Origin: Dyadobacter sp. 50-39
GTDB taxonomy: Bacteria; Bacteroidota; Bacteroidia; Cytophagales; Spirosomataceae
Assembly (NCBI GenBank): GCA_001898145.1
Contig: MKSR01000012.1
Coordinates: 372,001 to 436,000, forward strand
Direction: 5' to 3'
DNA: 64,000 bases
Positions 35,418 through 44,034 of this stretch are shown one piece after another. Under the pieces are notes generated by a model. The model made no database searches and was not told the origin of the DNA. It saw only the letters and a program-made list of their open reading frames with translations. Position numbers and translations under genes: made by a program. Positions within the stretch are counted from its first letter, which is position 1. Each line of letters opens with the position of its first letter.

Positions 35418-35583
35418 AATCAATTTCTTAATTATATACTATGCTTTTGAGAAAAGGCGGCGCGCATAATAGCTATAATCCTATTTTTACCTTTCATTTT
35501 TCTATAAAACGAGCATTTAACCAAATTTTAATATAAACCATCCCGCATCCGCCGGCATCGCTCTTTTCACCAGTCGAAACCTC

Positions 35584-35677
35584 CATTCACTCATTCAAAA
35601 TTGGATATTCAGTCATTCACTCATTCACTCATTCAAAATTGGATATTCAGTCATTCAGTCATTCAATCATTCACTCA
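35584..35677. repeat. Octamer tandem repeat with a duplicated 36-bp unit
   Basis: Variants of the octamer CATTCACT recur, and a 36-bp block is present twice without a mismatch (35584-35619 and 35622-35657), each copy being octamers around a unique core AAAATTGGATATTCAG. Further octamers follow to 35677. The array lies in a 350-bp gap (35381-35730) between pgk and the FAN1-like gene, about 50 bp before the TTG start of the latter. Upstream of it the gap holds only the pgk promoter and an AT-rich stretch. There are no spacers, so it is not a CRISPR array; replication slippage would change the copy number. Confidence 0.8.
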
Positions 35678-35730
35678 TTTCTTTTAATTTCGGTAACTTT
35701 ATTTCTTCATCAACTAAAAAAGTAACCATT

Positions 35731-37458
35731 TTGTCCGCCGAGTTGAACGATCCGTTTGTCCAAGAACAAGCGTTCCCCACGGATCTGCCCCCCAAGTATT
35801 ACCTCGAATATTTCAACTACGTGCTCGCGTTCGTACGCAAGCGCTATGCGCACATCCTGCACGAGCGGGAGCTGGAATTTCTGGACAATTACGAGTCGCT
35901 TTCCGAGGATGCGCAATGCCTTTTTATCCGTTTCAGCAACCGCAGCAAATCGTTTTTCCGCACCAATAGCCTTGCCTACGCCGAAATCGGCGACATGGCC
36001 GCCGTGCTTACCGAACTGCTCGAACGGGACTTTATCGAAACGCTGTGCGACGCCCACGAAAACCGTTTTCCCGAGGTGATCGAGCTGTTTACGAAGCCCG
36101 AATTGCTGGAAGTCACCAGGCTGCTCCAACCGGAAATCATGCCGTCCAAGAGCATCAAAAAGCCCGATCTGGTGCGCTGGCTGCTGTATGAATATGATTT
36201 CGCCGTGCTTTGTGAAGTACTCAGCGCTATGGAACCGGTGGTAAAAGTATCGTTCGAGGCAGAGGTAATGCTGATGAAATTCCTCTTCTTCGGCAACCGG
36301 TATGCCGATATGACCGAGTTTGTCGTACGCGACCTGGGGCATGTTCGGTTCCAGTCATTCGACGAACAATTCCTCTCCATCCAGTTCGATACGCGAAAGG
36401 ATGCGGACGATACATTAATGGTATCCCTGATGAAAGAAACTTTCGATGTGATCAAACAAGATTTGCCGCCGGAGGAGATTTACGACTGGTTTATGAACTG
36501 GCACACATCCAGCGGAACCGGGCTCAGCCACAAGGCGGCCCCGTCCTTCAACGCATTCATATTGAAGGTAAGCGCATGGCTGGAACGCAAAAAAATGCTC
36601 TCGCAGGCGCTCACCATCTACCAGCTCACGAACGACGCTCCCGCCCGCGAGCGGCGCGTGCGATTGCTCTATAACCTGGGCGAAATCGACGAGGCACTGG
36701 CATTATGCGAGGAGATCGCTGAAAACCCGCAGAATGCTGACGAGCGCTTTTTCAGCCTTGATTTTTATGAGAGAATCAAAAACAAAAAGACCCGGATCGT
36801 CAAGCGGACGACCCAGGCCCTGAAAGCCGCCGAAGCGATAGCCGTGCCGATTTCTTTTCGCTTCCGTGTGGAGTTTGGTGCTATTACCTATTATCAGGAG
36901 CAAGGCTACAATGCATTTTTCAGCGAGAATGAGCCGTGGCGCGCCCTGTTCGGACTGCTGTTCTGGGATATTATTTATGATACCAATGTGCAGACGATCC
37001 ACAATCCGCTTCAGCGCATTCCGTCGGACTTCTTCCTGCCCGATTTCTATTTCAAACGCTCGGCACAATTGAAAGAACGGCTCGCCGCCGCACATTCGCG
37101 GGAAATCATCGACGAGCTCGTTACCCAGACATTTACAGACAAATACGGCATTACCAATGTGCTGGTGCCGTGGTACGACGGCGCATTGGATAAAGTACTT
37201 ACATTAACCTCGCTTTTGAGCCCCGAAAAGATCCACAAGATCATGCTCGAAATGGCCCTGAACCTCCGCGAGAACACCCGCGGCTTTCCCGACCTGCTCG
37301 TGTGGAACGGCGAAGATTACGCATTCATCGAAATCAAGTCGCCTACCGACCACCTTTCTTCACGCCAGCTGCATTGGCAGCATTTCTTTGCGGAACATGG
37401 CGTGCAAAGCCGCATCGTACGGGTGAACTGGATCCGGGAGGATATCAGTCTAATGTAA
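35731..37458 (+). CDS. FAN1-like VRR-NUC nuclease
   Basis: A 575-residue cytosolic protein. The final 70 residues form a VRR-NUC PD-(D/E)xK nuclease domain: D521 in GFPDLLVW, then E534 and K536 in AFIEIKSPTDHLS. The middle holds a TPR-like helical region (SQALTIYQLTNDAPARERR, GEIDEALALCEEIAE), and KSIKKPDLVRWLLY around 140-150 resembles a SAP-type DNA-binding motif. This order (SAP-like, TPR, VRR-NUC) is that of eukaryotic FAN1 and its bacterial relatives, structure-specific nucleases that act on flaps and interstrand cross-links. The start is a TTG at 35731, as no ATG is available before the conserved part. Its stop overlaps the opposing gene by 14 bp. Confidence 0.85.
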   Translation: MSAELNDPFVQEQAFPTDLPPKYYLEYFNYVLAFVRKRYAHILHERELEFLDNYESLSEDAQCLFIRFSNRSKSFFRTNSLAYAEIGDMAAVLTELLERDFIETLCDAHENRFPEVIELFTKPELLEVTRLLQPEIMPSKSIKKPDLVRWLLYEYDFAVLCEVLSAMEPVVKVSFEAEVMLMKFLFFGNRYADMTEFVVRDLGHVRFQSFDEQFLSIQFDTRKDADDTLMVSLMKETFDVIKQDLPPEEIYDWFMNWHTSSGTGLSHKAAPSFNAFILKVSAWLERKKMLSQALTIYQLTNDAPARERRVRLLYNLGEIDEALALCEEIAENPQNADERFFSLDFYERIKNKKTRIVKRTTQALKAAEAIAVPISFRFRVEFGAITYYQEQGYNAFFSENEPWRALFGLLFWDIIYDTNVQTIHNPLQRIPSDFFLPDFYFKRSAQLKERLAAAHSREIIDELVTQTFTDKYGITNVLVPWYDGALDKVLTLTSLLSPEKIHKIMLEMALNLRENTRGFPDLLVWNGEDYAFIEIKSPTDHLSSRQLHWQHFFAEHGVQSRIVRVNWIREDISLM

Positions 37459-38242
37459 ACTCGGCCGTAACCGGCAGGTGGTCCGAAGCATATTGCTCGT
37501 CGATTACCCTGGTATTGCCGCTTTTGAGTTTGCTACCCTGCTTGTGCATGATAAAATCAATGGTCTTTTTAGGCACTTCCACAGGGATGGTTGGCTTGCA
37601 ATCGGTGCAGGACCGTGTGAAGTATTTGTCGAAATAGGCGATTACCGGGCTGTCGGGCGTCGCATTGAAGTCGCCGCCGAGGATCATCGGCAATTCAGTA
37701 CCACCAAAATGCTTCATAATAGTCTCCGCCTGGTGAATGCGGTTGGGTTCTTTGAGGCCTAAATGCGTACTGGCGAAAATCAGCTTTCGATTGTTGGGCA
37801 ATTTCACGGTTACCGCGGCGATTGTGCGGTCTTCTTCCTTCAATTCCGGGCGGATCGGCAATGCGAACTTTGCCGAGTCCACGATCGGGAACCTGGTCAG
37901 TACCGCCACGCCATAATCGCCGCCCTGGTGGTCGATCGCTTTGGAAAAATAGAACTTCATGCCCGTCAATGCGGCCAGCTGCTGCGCCTGGTTCTTGCCC
38001 TTGCCGGAGCGCTCCGTGTTCACATCCACTTCCTGCAATGCAACAAAGTCGGGTTTTTCGGCATTGATCACCTTCGCGATAGCCTCCACATCGATTTTGT
38101 CCCCGGCCGACGGCGGGTTGCAATGATGGATATTGTAAGTCATTACTTTGAAACGCTGCTTTTTTGCAGGCTGGTCGGGCAACGTACCGGCTACTCCGTT
38201 GAGTGCCAGGAAAGCGAGTAAAGGGAAAAGGAATTTCTTCAT
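37445..38242 (-). CDS. Endonuclease/exonuclease/phosphatase family protein, exported
   Basis: A 265-residue member of the EEP fold (DNase I/sphingomyelinase-like phosphodiesterases). A signal peptide (MKKFLFPLLAFLALNGVAG) indicates export. The metal and catalytic blocks are VMTYNIHHCN (Asn), VALQEVDVNTER (Glu), STHLGLKEPNR (His), LGGDFNATPDS (Asp/Asn), TIDFIMHK and ASDHLPV (Asp/His). All are present, so the enzyme should be active; the substrate could be nucleic acid, phosphoinositide or sphingolipid head groups. Dyadobacter-type bacteria contain sphingolipids, but this is not evidence for that role. Its last 14 bases overlap the convergent nuclease gene. Confidence 0.9.
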   Translation of the reverse strand: MKKFLFPLLAFLALNGVAGTLPDQPAKKQRFKVMTYNIHHCNPPSAGDKIDVEAIAKVINAEKPDFVALQEVDVNTERSGKGKNQAQQLAALTGMKFYFSKAIDHQGGDYGVAVLTRFPIVDSAKFALPIRPELKEEDRTIAAVTVKLPNNRKLIFASTHLGLKEPNRIHQAETIMKHFGGTELPMILGGDFNATPDSPVIAYFDKYFTRSCTDCKPTIPVEVPKKTIDFIMHKQGSKLKSGNTRVIDEQYASDHLPVTAEFTLD

Positions 38243-38275
38243 CGGTGGTACGAATGATTTAGATTAATAATGCTT

Positions 38276-38308
38276 CAAAAATAGCTATCATTACACATTC
38301 ATTAACAA
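38276..38308 (-). promoter_or_regulatory. Candidate promoter of the EEP gene
   Basis: On the minus strand TTG (38308-38306) is followed after 22 bp by TATTTTTG (38283-38276), which fits TAnnTTTG, 33 bp before the start codon. The spacer is at the upper end of the usual range. Confidence 0.4.
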
Positions 38309-38319
38309 TCCCTGCTTTC

Positions 38320-39642
38320 ATGAAGCTCCGAAAAATTCTATTCGCCGCGGCCGCGCTCGCAGGCCTCGGCGCCGCGCATGCGCAAACCCGGCCGGAGGAT
38401 GTGAAAACCTTTACGCTGGCCAACGGCATGAAGTTCCTCGTCCTCGAAGACCACTCGATCCCAACCGCCAATATGTACCTGTTCTGGAAAGTAGGTTCCC
38501 GGAACGAAGTGCACGGCATTACCGGCCTCTCCCACTTCTTCGAACACATGATGTTCAACGGTTCTAAAAACTACGGCCCGAAACAATTCGACCGCGTAAT
38601 GGAAGCCAACGGCGGCTCTAATAATGCCTATACCACGGAGAATGTGACGGTTTACACCGACTGGTTCCAGAAAGACGCCCTGGAAACGATCTTCAAACTG
38701 GAATCCGATCGCATCGGCCACCTTACCATCGACCCGAAAATGGTGGAAAGTGAGCGCGGCGTAGTGCTTTCGGAGCGTAGTACCGGGCTCGAAAACAGCA
38801 ATTCCAGGCTATTGGGCGAGCTTGTGCAGTCGGTTGCATTCCAGGAGCATCCTTATATGTTCCCCGTGATCGGTTTCGAATCCGACATTAAAAGCTGGAC
38901 GCAATCCGATCTCGAAAACTATTTCAAAACCTATTATTCGCCCAATAACACGACCGCGGTGGTGGTAGGCGACATTAAATTCGAGGACGTGAAGCGCCTG
39001 GCCGACCAGTACATGGCACCGCTGCCGGCGAGAGGCCTGCCCCCGAAAATCCGGACGGTGGAACCGCCGCAGAATGGCGAAAAGCGCGTTACTACTTACA
39101 AGGATATTTCCACTCCCAACCTCATCCTGGCTTACCACACCCCTGAAACCGCCCATTCCGACTACTACGCGCTCGACCTGCTGAACAGCATTCTGACGTC
39201 GGGGAACTCGTCGCGGCTCGTCAAATCGCTCGTGATGGACACCACCATTGCATCCAGCACCGCTTCCTGGTTCGACACTTCATTTGACCCTTACCTGTTC
39301 TACATTTATGCAATAGCCGGCGATAATGTCTCAGCCGCCGACCTCGAAAAAGCCATTGAAAAACAGATTGACATGATCATCCAGAATGGCGTAACCGACT
39401 CGGAATTGCAGAAAGTGAAGAACCAGAAGCTCATGGAGTTCTACCACACGCTCGAAACCATCAATGGTAAAGCAAATAGCCTCGGCACGTATGACGTGTT
39501 TTTCGGGGATTATAAGAAAATGTTCGAAGCGCCGGACAATTACAAAAAGGTAACAGTAGACGATATCAAACGTGTTGCGGCCCAGTATTTCACCGAGCGC
39601 AACCGCACCGTGGGCTACCTGCTTCCTGAAAAATCGAAATAA
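38320..39642 (+). CDS. M16 family zinc peptidase, catalytic subunit
   Basis: A 440-residue exported peptidase of the pitrilysin family. A signal peptide (MKLRKILFAAAALAGLGAAHAQ) is followed by two M16 domains. The inverted zinc motif HFFEH is at 72-76 (H72, E75, H76), and the third ligand E152 lies in VESERGVVLSERS. The later GTYDVFFGDYKKM part belongs to the second, structural domain. It is followed 23 bp later by a sister gene that lacks the zinc site; in other bacteria such pairs form a heterodimer that degrades peptides, for example signal peptides or unfolded periplasmic peptides. Confidence 0.93.
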   Translation: MKLRKILFAAAALAGLGAAHAQTRPEDVKTFTLANGMKFLVLEDHSIPTANMYLFWKVGSRNEVHGITGLSHFFEHMMFNGSKNYGPKQFDRVMEANGGSNNAYTTENVTVYTDWFQKDALETIFKLESDRIGHLTIDPKMVESERGVVLSERSTGLENSNSRLLGELVQSVAFQEHPYMFPVIGFESDIKSWTQSDLENYFKTYYSPNNTTAVVVGDIKFEDVKRLADQYMAPLPARGLPPKIRTVEPPQNGEKRVTTYKDISTPNLILAYHTPETAHSDYYALDLLNSILTSGNSSRLVKSLVMDTTIASSTASWFDTSFDPYLFYIYAIAGDNVSAADLEKAIEKQIDMIIQNGVTDSELQKVKNQKLMEFYHTLETINGKANSLGTYDVFFGDYKKMFEAPDNYKKVTVDDIKRVAAQYFTERNRTVGYLLPEKSK

Positions 39643-39665
39643 CAGCCATTCAAATTCACATTGGA

Positions 39666-41042
39666 ATGAAAAACATACTTATGCTGGTGCTGGCCGTATG
39701 GGCATTCGCAGCGAAGGCACAGAACAATTTTAAAGTACCGCCCTACGAGACTTTCAAACTCAAAAACGGGCTGACCGTCTACATAATGGAGCAGCACGAG
39801 GTGCCGTTGGTCAACGTTTCGGCGGTATTCGATGCCGGTTCGATCAACGACGGCGAACGCTACGGCCTCGCCAGCCTTACGGCCGATGCATTGCTTTTCG
39901 GCACGCAAAAATACACGAAGGCACAGATCGAGGAGATGACCGATTACGTCGGCGCCAGTCTCTCTACCTATGCTTCGAAAGACAATGCGGGCCTGGCGGC
40001 ATCTTTTGCCGTGAAAGATCAGGATAAGCTGTTCGAACTGATCCAGCAGGTGCTTATGTACCCGGTTTTCGACGCTACCGAGTTTGAGAAACATAAACAA
40101 CGCACTTTGCTCGAACTGGCCCAGGCGAAAGAAAGTCCGCGCTCGGTGATCGGCAATTATTACAACACGTTCCTGTTCGGCAATTTCCCGTACGCAACGC
40201 CCACGGCGGGCAGCAAATCGACCGTCGAGAAGATCGATGTAGCGGCGGTGAAAGCATTTTACCAAAGCAACTACACCACCGGAAAAGGCGCCATTTCCGT
40301 TGTGGGCGACTTTAAAGCGGCGGATATGAAGAAAAAAATAACGGCATTATTCGGTGAATGGAAAACAGCGCCGGCCCGAATGGTGAAACGCGTTGCGCCG
40401 AACCTGGACTTCGACAAAGCACGCGTGCTGCTCGTCAACAAGGACGATGCCCGTGAAACCACATTTATGATCGGCGGGAAGGGGATCGACTACAATTCGG
40501 CAGATTACGTTCCGGTGACCGTCGTGAACACGATCCTCGGCGGCCGGTTCACGTCGTGGCTGAACGACGCGTTACGGGTTAACTCGGGCCTGACTTACGG
40601 TGCCGTAAGCCGCTTTTCCCGGTATAAATATGCGGGCACCTTCGGCATTTATACATTTACCAAAAGCTCCACCACTATACCGGCTATCGACATGGCGCTG
40701 AATGTGCTGGATAGCTTGCATAAAAACGGTATCAACGAAGAAATCCTCGCCTCCGCGAAGGCATATGTAAAAGGCGAATTCCCCCCGGATTACGAATCAG
40801 CCGGAGCATTGGCGCGGCTGCTGACGGATATGTTCGTTTACAATTTCGATGAGAATTTTATCAATACCTTCCAATCGAAAGTGGATGGGCTGACGGTCGC
40901 GCAGGCGAAGAACATCATCGCTACCTATTTCCCGAAAGACAAGCTGCAATTTGTGCTCGTGGGCAAAGCCTCGGATATCAAAGATCAGGTTAAAAAGTAC
41001 GGAGAGATCAGCGAAAAACAGATCAAGGCGGACGGGTTTTAG
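39666..41042 (+). CDS. M16 family peptidase, non-catalytic subunit
   Basis: A 458-residue exported M16 protein with a signal peptide (MKNILMLVLAVWAFAAKAQ). In the position of the HxxEH zinc site the sequence reads GLASLTADALLFGT, so the metal ligands are lost and the protein should be inactive. The substrate-binding arginine/tyrosine region of the second domain (LRVNSGLTYGAVSRFSRYKYAGTF) is intact, as in the partner subunits of the pitrilysin and mitochondrial processing peptidase families. It is co-transcribed with the catalytic gene upstream, which implies a heterodimer. Confidence 0.92.
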   Translation: MKNILMLVLAVWAFAAKAQNNFKVPPYETFKLKNGLTVYIMEQHEVPLVNVSAVFDAGSINDGERYGLASLTADALLFGTQKYTKAQIEEMTDYVGASLSTYASKDNAGLAASFAVKDQDKLFELIQQVLMYPVFDATEFEKHKQRTLLELAQAKESPRSVIGNYYNTFLFGNFPYATPTAGSKSTVEKIDVAAVKAFYQSNYTTGKGAISVVGDFKAADMKKKITALFGEWKTAPARMVKRVAPNLDFDKARVLLVNKDDARETTFMIGGKGIDYNSADYVPVTVVNTILGGRFTSWLNDALRVNSGLTYGAVSRFSRYKYAGTFGIYTFTKSSTTIPAIDMALNVLDSLHKNGINEEILASAKAYVKGEFPPDYESAGALARLLTDMFVYNFDENFINTFQSKVDGLTVAQAKNIIATYFPKDKLQFVLVGKASDIKDQVKKYGEISEKQIKADGF

Positions 41043-41092
41043 TATATCAATAAGAGGCGTTGCTTTAATACCTATCTACAACAATCAACGAA

Positions 41093-41959
41093 ATGAAAAT
41101 GAAAAAACTAATTGGTGTAGGCTTTCTGGCCGCTTCGATGCTGACAGGCGCGAGCGACGTTTTTGCGCAGGGAAAGCCCGTATACACCGCGCCGATCGGC
41201 TTACAGGCATATACTTTCCGAGGTAGCTGGGGTAAGGGCATCGAAGCCACGCTCGATACCATCAAATCGCTTGGTGTGACCGAAATGGAGGGCGGCCCCA
41301 TTGCCGGCATGACCACCGAAGAACTCCGCAAGCAGCTCGATAAACGCGGCATTGCCATGCGTTCCATCGGGGCCGACTACAAGAAACTGAGCGAAAGCAC
41401 TGCACAAACTATCAAGGACGCGAAAATCCTTGGAGCTAAATATGTGATGGTGGCCTGGATACCTCACGAAAAAGGCAATTTCAACCTGGAAACTGCGAAG
41501 AAAGCCGTCGCCGATTTCAATAAGGCAGGAAAAGAGTTAAAAGCGGCAGGCATTGCATTGACCTACCATAACCACGGCTATGAATTCGTACCTTACGAAG
41601 ACGGCACGCTGTTCGATTATATTGTTAAAAACACCAATCCGGAATACGTCAACTTCGAAATGGATGTGCTCTGGACCGCATTTCCGGGTCAGGACCCTGC
41701 GAAACTGCTTTTGAAATATCCCACGAGATGGAAACTCATGCACCTCAAAGACCTGAAAAAAGGGGTGAAGGGTGACCTCTCCGGCGGCACACCCACTACC
41801 AACGACGTAGCATTGGGCACCGGCCAGATCGACATTCCGGCAACTTTGAAAGCTGCGAAGAAAGTAGGGATCAAACATTATTTTATCGAAGACGAAAGTC
41901 CTTCGTATTTAAAGCAGATCCCGCAGACGATCGCTTATATTAAGAGTATTAAAGAATGA
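41093..41959 (+). CDS. Periplasmic sugar phosphate isomerase/epimerase-like TIM barrel
   Basis: A 288-residue protein of the xylose-isomerase-like (AP endonuclease 2) TIM-barrel family, with an N-terminal signal peptide (MKMKKLIGVGFLAASMLTGA, cleavage near FAQG). The metal-site residues typical of the family can be seen: glutamate in TEMEGGPIAG, the HNHGYEF block, D/E in NFEMDVLWTAF, and LMHLKDLKKG. Such exported enzymes are common in Bacteroidota next to sugar-uptake genes and act on keto-sugars or inositols. The substrate is unknown. It stands 50 bp after the M16 pair but is probably a separate function. Confidence 0.86.
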   Translation: MKMKKLIGVGFLAASMLTGASDVFAQGKPVYTAPIGLQAYTFRGSWGKGIEATLDTIKSLGVTEMEGGPIAGMTTEELRKQLDKRGIAMRSIGADYKKLSESTAQTIKDAKILGAKYVMVAWIPHEKGNFNLETAKKAVADFNKAGKELKAAGIALTYHNHGYEFVPYEDGTLFDYIVKNTNPEYVNFEMDVLWTAFPGQDPAKLLLKYPTRWKLMHLKDLKKGVKGDLSGGTPTTNDVALGTGQIDIPATLKAAKKVGIKHYFIEDESPSYLKQIPQTIAYIKSIKE

Positions 41960-41960
41960 G

Positions 41961-42055
41961 GAGGATGTCACGCTGAGCGCAGTCGAAGCGCGTGCAGTAC
42001 GTAACAATTTCACCGTACGGACTGTCTTCGACTTCGCTCAGACTGACATTCCTCC
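41961..42055. repeat. Long imperfect palindrome (REP-like)
   Basis: TGTCACGCTGAGCGCAGTCGAAG (first part starting at 41966) and its near-complement ending at 42048 form the arms of an interrupted stem, with shorter complementary stretches inside (AGTACGTAA / CGTACGGACT). The element lies between two convergent genes. Similar GAGCGCAGTCGAAG / CTTCGACTTCGCTCAG sequences recur between genes in Bacteroidota genomes in my recollection, so it is probably one copy of a dispersed family and may also stop transcription. Confidence 0.65.
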
Positions 42056-42117
42056 CTTTTTTCCCTTTCCACCCCTTCCTCCTTTCCTCAACTTCCTCCA
42101 TTCCTCCCTTTACTCCC
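42049..42117. other. Pyrimidine-rich strand (C/T tract)
   Basis: About 69 bases of the plus strand are C or T, with only five A interruptions, right before the stop of the susD gene. It is noncoding. Confidence 0.6.
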
Positions 42118-42123
42118 TAAAAA

Positions 42124-44019
42124 TTACCACCCCGGATTCTGCTTCAATGTCGGCGTGCGCTGCAGTTCGTCCTGCATAATCGGGAAAAGGTAATGCCTTG
42201 GCGCGACGAATACGCGGCTTTCTACGAAATAGCGCTGCATCCGGTATTTTTTACCATCTACTTCAATCTTTCCATTCGGATCTTCTACCGGCTTCATGCC
42301 GTTGATCATCCGCTGTGTTTTCGGGTAAGGCCAGTAGGACTGCGAGCGCTGCTCGTTCGTTGCACCGGCGCCCTGCCAGGCCTGCTCACGGGCAAGTTCC
42401 TTCGCCGAACTGGCTTCCAGATACAATCGTGACGACCATATGCGGTTATTTTCGTAAAAGAGTTCTACCCGTCTTTCGCGCTTGATATACTCGTCCATCA
42501 ATGCCTTGCTGCTTTGCGCTTCGGGCGGAATGGGGGCCATGAAAGAACGCTTTCTCACATCATTCAGCATCTGATAAATCTCCGCGTTAGGCCCGGACGA
42601 CTCATTTACCGCTTCGGCATAAATGTAAATGAACTCCGGCAGGCGCCATACCGGCGGGCCGCTGATGGAAAAGCTCTTGTCGCGGTTCCAGGATTCACGC
42701 AGGATTTTACGCAGGAAATAGCCGGTGGTCGAAGAGTTGGAGGCACCAATTTTATCGGCACCGGTAGCCGTGTTGATCACTTTTCCTTTAAAGGTAGCGC
42801 CGTGATAAACAATGTCGCGGTAAAAACGAGGGTCTCTTTTGACGCTTTCGTAGGGATTGCCGTCGTCGTAGCCATCGGTTTTGGCACGGGTACCATAAAC
42901 CGGGTAACCATAGCCATTCGGTGCAATGTATTCATATTCATCCACCTGCTCCTGAACCGGCATCTGCCGCGAGCTGCCGCCCCAGCTTGGCGGGTAAATG
43001 TCGCCCTGCCAGTTGTTGTCCTTATCGCGGGTTACAAAGAAGACGGCCTCGTTCTGGAACGACTGCATGTCGTGGTACAGGTCCCACAGCCTGGCCGGTA
43101 CTTTCGAATTGTTGTTATTCACACCGGCATCGTCCCTGAAATCGGAGGCGTCATGGCCCTGGTAGAGGCTGTAACGCTGGCGGCCATCCACTTTAAAATC
43201 GATAACGGCCTTCGCCGCCTCCTTGGCCTTCACCCAGCGGTCCACATTATAGGTGTATTCCGAAGCGAACTGACGCGTGTCGTTCGGGAATGTACCGCCG
43301 TTCCACATGGGCGTGGCCGCCATCCAGGAAATCATCGCTTTAAGACCCAGGCAAGCGCCCTTATCCACCCGACCAAAATCGGCCCCGCCCCAGCTGCCGG
43401 GTACCAATGCAAATGCAGAATCACAATCCTGCTTAATCTTGGCCGCAATCGTATGGAACGACTCCTGCTTGAAATCCATCGGCCCGCCGGGCTGTATGGT
43501 GTTGGTAACGTAAACCACTTCCCCGTACATGCGCGCGGCCAGGTAATGGAAGTAGGCGCGCATGAAGTAGGTTTCGCCGAGGCGTTTATCCAGGTCACCG
43601 GCTTGCAGCGGGTTGTCGGGCGTGTTGTATTTTCTTACACCTTCCAGGATCACATTCGCCTTGCGGATGCGGGCATACAAGTCCCACCAATACTGCCCCC
43701 GGCTGCTGCGGTCCGGCATGGCATTGGGGTTCCAGTCGCCGGTGTTGAATTTGTTGGTAAGGCTGCCTTCGGCGGTAGACCCTTCGGCTTCGTCGGTCAC
43801 GGGGGCAGATGAAAAGTGCGAGAAGAAAACCAGCGGACTGTTGGAGCCTTTGGCATTGTCGTACAGGTCGGTTACCAACTGGTTCATTTTATTGTATCGG
43901 GTAAAAACCTGCTCGGCGTCCACCTGATCGTCGGGTTTGCGGTCCAGGAAATCCTGCTGGCAGCCCGACAACACTGCAAGGCCGAATGCGATGCTCGTAA
44001 ATATGCTTTTGGTATTCAT
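42124..44019 (-). CDS. susD-like: SusD/RagB family nutrient-binding lipoprotein
   Basis: A 631-residue outer-membrane lipoprotein. The lipobox LAVLSGCQQ gives a mature N-terminal cysteine at about residue 20; the TPR-rich SusD fold follows (RLGETYFMRAYFHYLAARMYG, LLNDVRKRSF-like helices, ERRVELFYENNR). SusD proteins sit on top of the SusC barrel as a lid that binds the substrate, usually a glycan oligomer or peptide. The gene begins 15 bp after the SusC stop and they should form one complex. The ligand cannot be inferred from sequence; no glycoside hydrolase is adjacent. Confidence 0.93.
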   Translation of the reverse strand: MNTKSIFTSIAFGLAVLSGCQQDFLDRKPDDQVDAEQVFTRYNKMNQLVTDLYDNAKGSNSPLVFFSHFSSAPVTDEAEGSTAEGSLTNKFNTGDWNPNAMPDRSSRGQYWWDLYARIRKANVILEGVRKYNTPDNPLQAGDLDKRLGETYFMRAYFHYLAARMYGEVVYVTNTIQPGGPMDFKQESFHTIAAKIKQDCDSAFALVPGSWGGADFGRVDKGACLGLKAMISWMAATPMWNGGTFPNDTRQFASEYTYNVDRWVKAKEAAKAVIDFKVDGRQRYSLYQGHDASDFRDDAGVNNNNSKVPARLWDLYHDMQSFQNEAVFFVTRDKDNNWQGDIYPPSWGGSSRQMPVQEQVDEYEYIAPNGYGYPVYGTRAKTDGYDDGNPYESVKRDPRFYRDIVYHGATFKGKVINTATGADKIGASNSSTTGYFLRKILRESWNRDKSFSISGPPVWRLPEFIYIYAEAVNESSGPNAEIYQMLNDVRKRSFMAPIPPEAQSSKALMDEYIKRERRVELFYENNRIWSSRLYLEASSAKELAREQAWQGAGATNEQRSQSYWPYPKTQRMINGMKPVEDPNGKIEVDGKKYRMQRYFVESRVFVAPRHYLFPIMQDELQRTPTLKQNPGW

Positions 44020-44034
44020 AAAAGTCAGGTTAAA

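Noticed and set aside
35584-35677. Repeats resembling a CRISPR array
   Set aside because: The units are octamers without unique spacers and only two 36-bp copies exist; no cas gene is nearby.
42514-43812. 432-codon open frame on the plus strand inside susD
   Set aside because: Antisense to a gene with a clear SusD product; the translation is Arg/Val/Gly-rich without any recognisable motif, as expected for a shadow frame at moderate GC.
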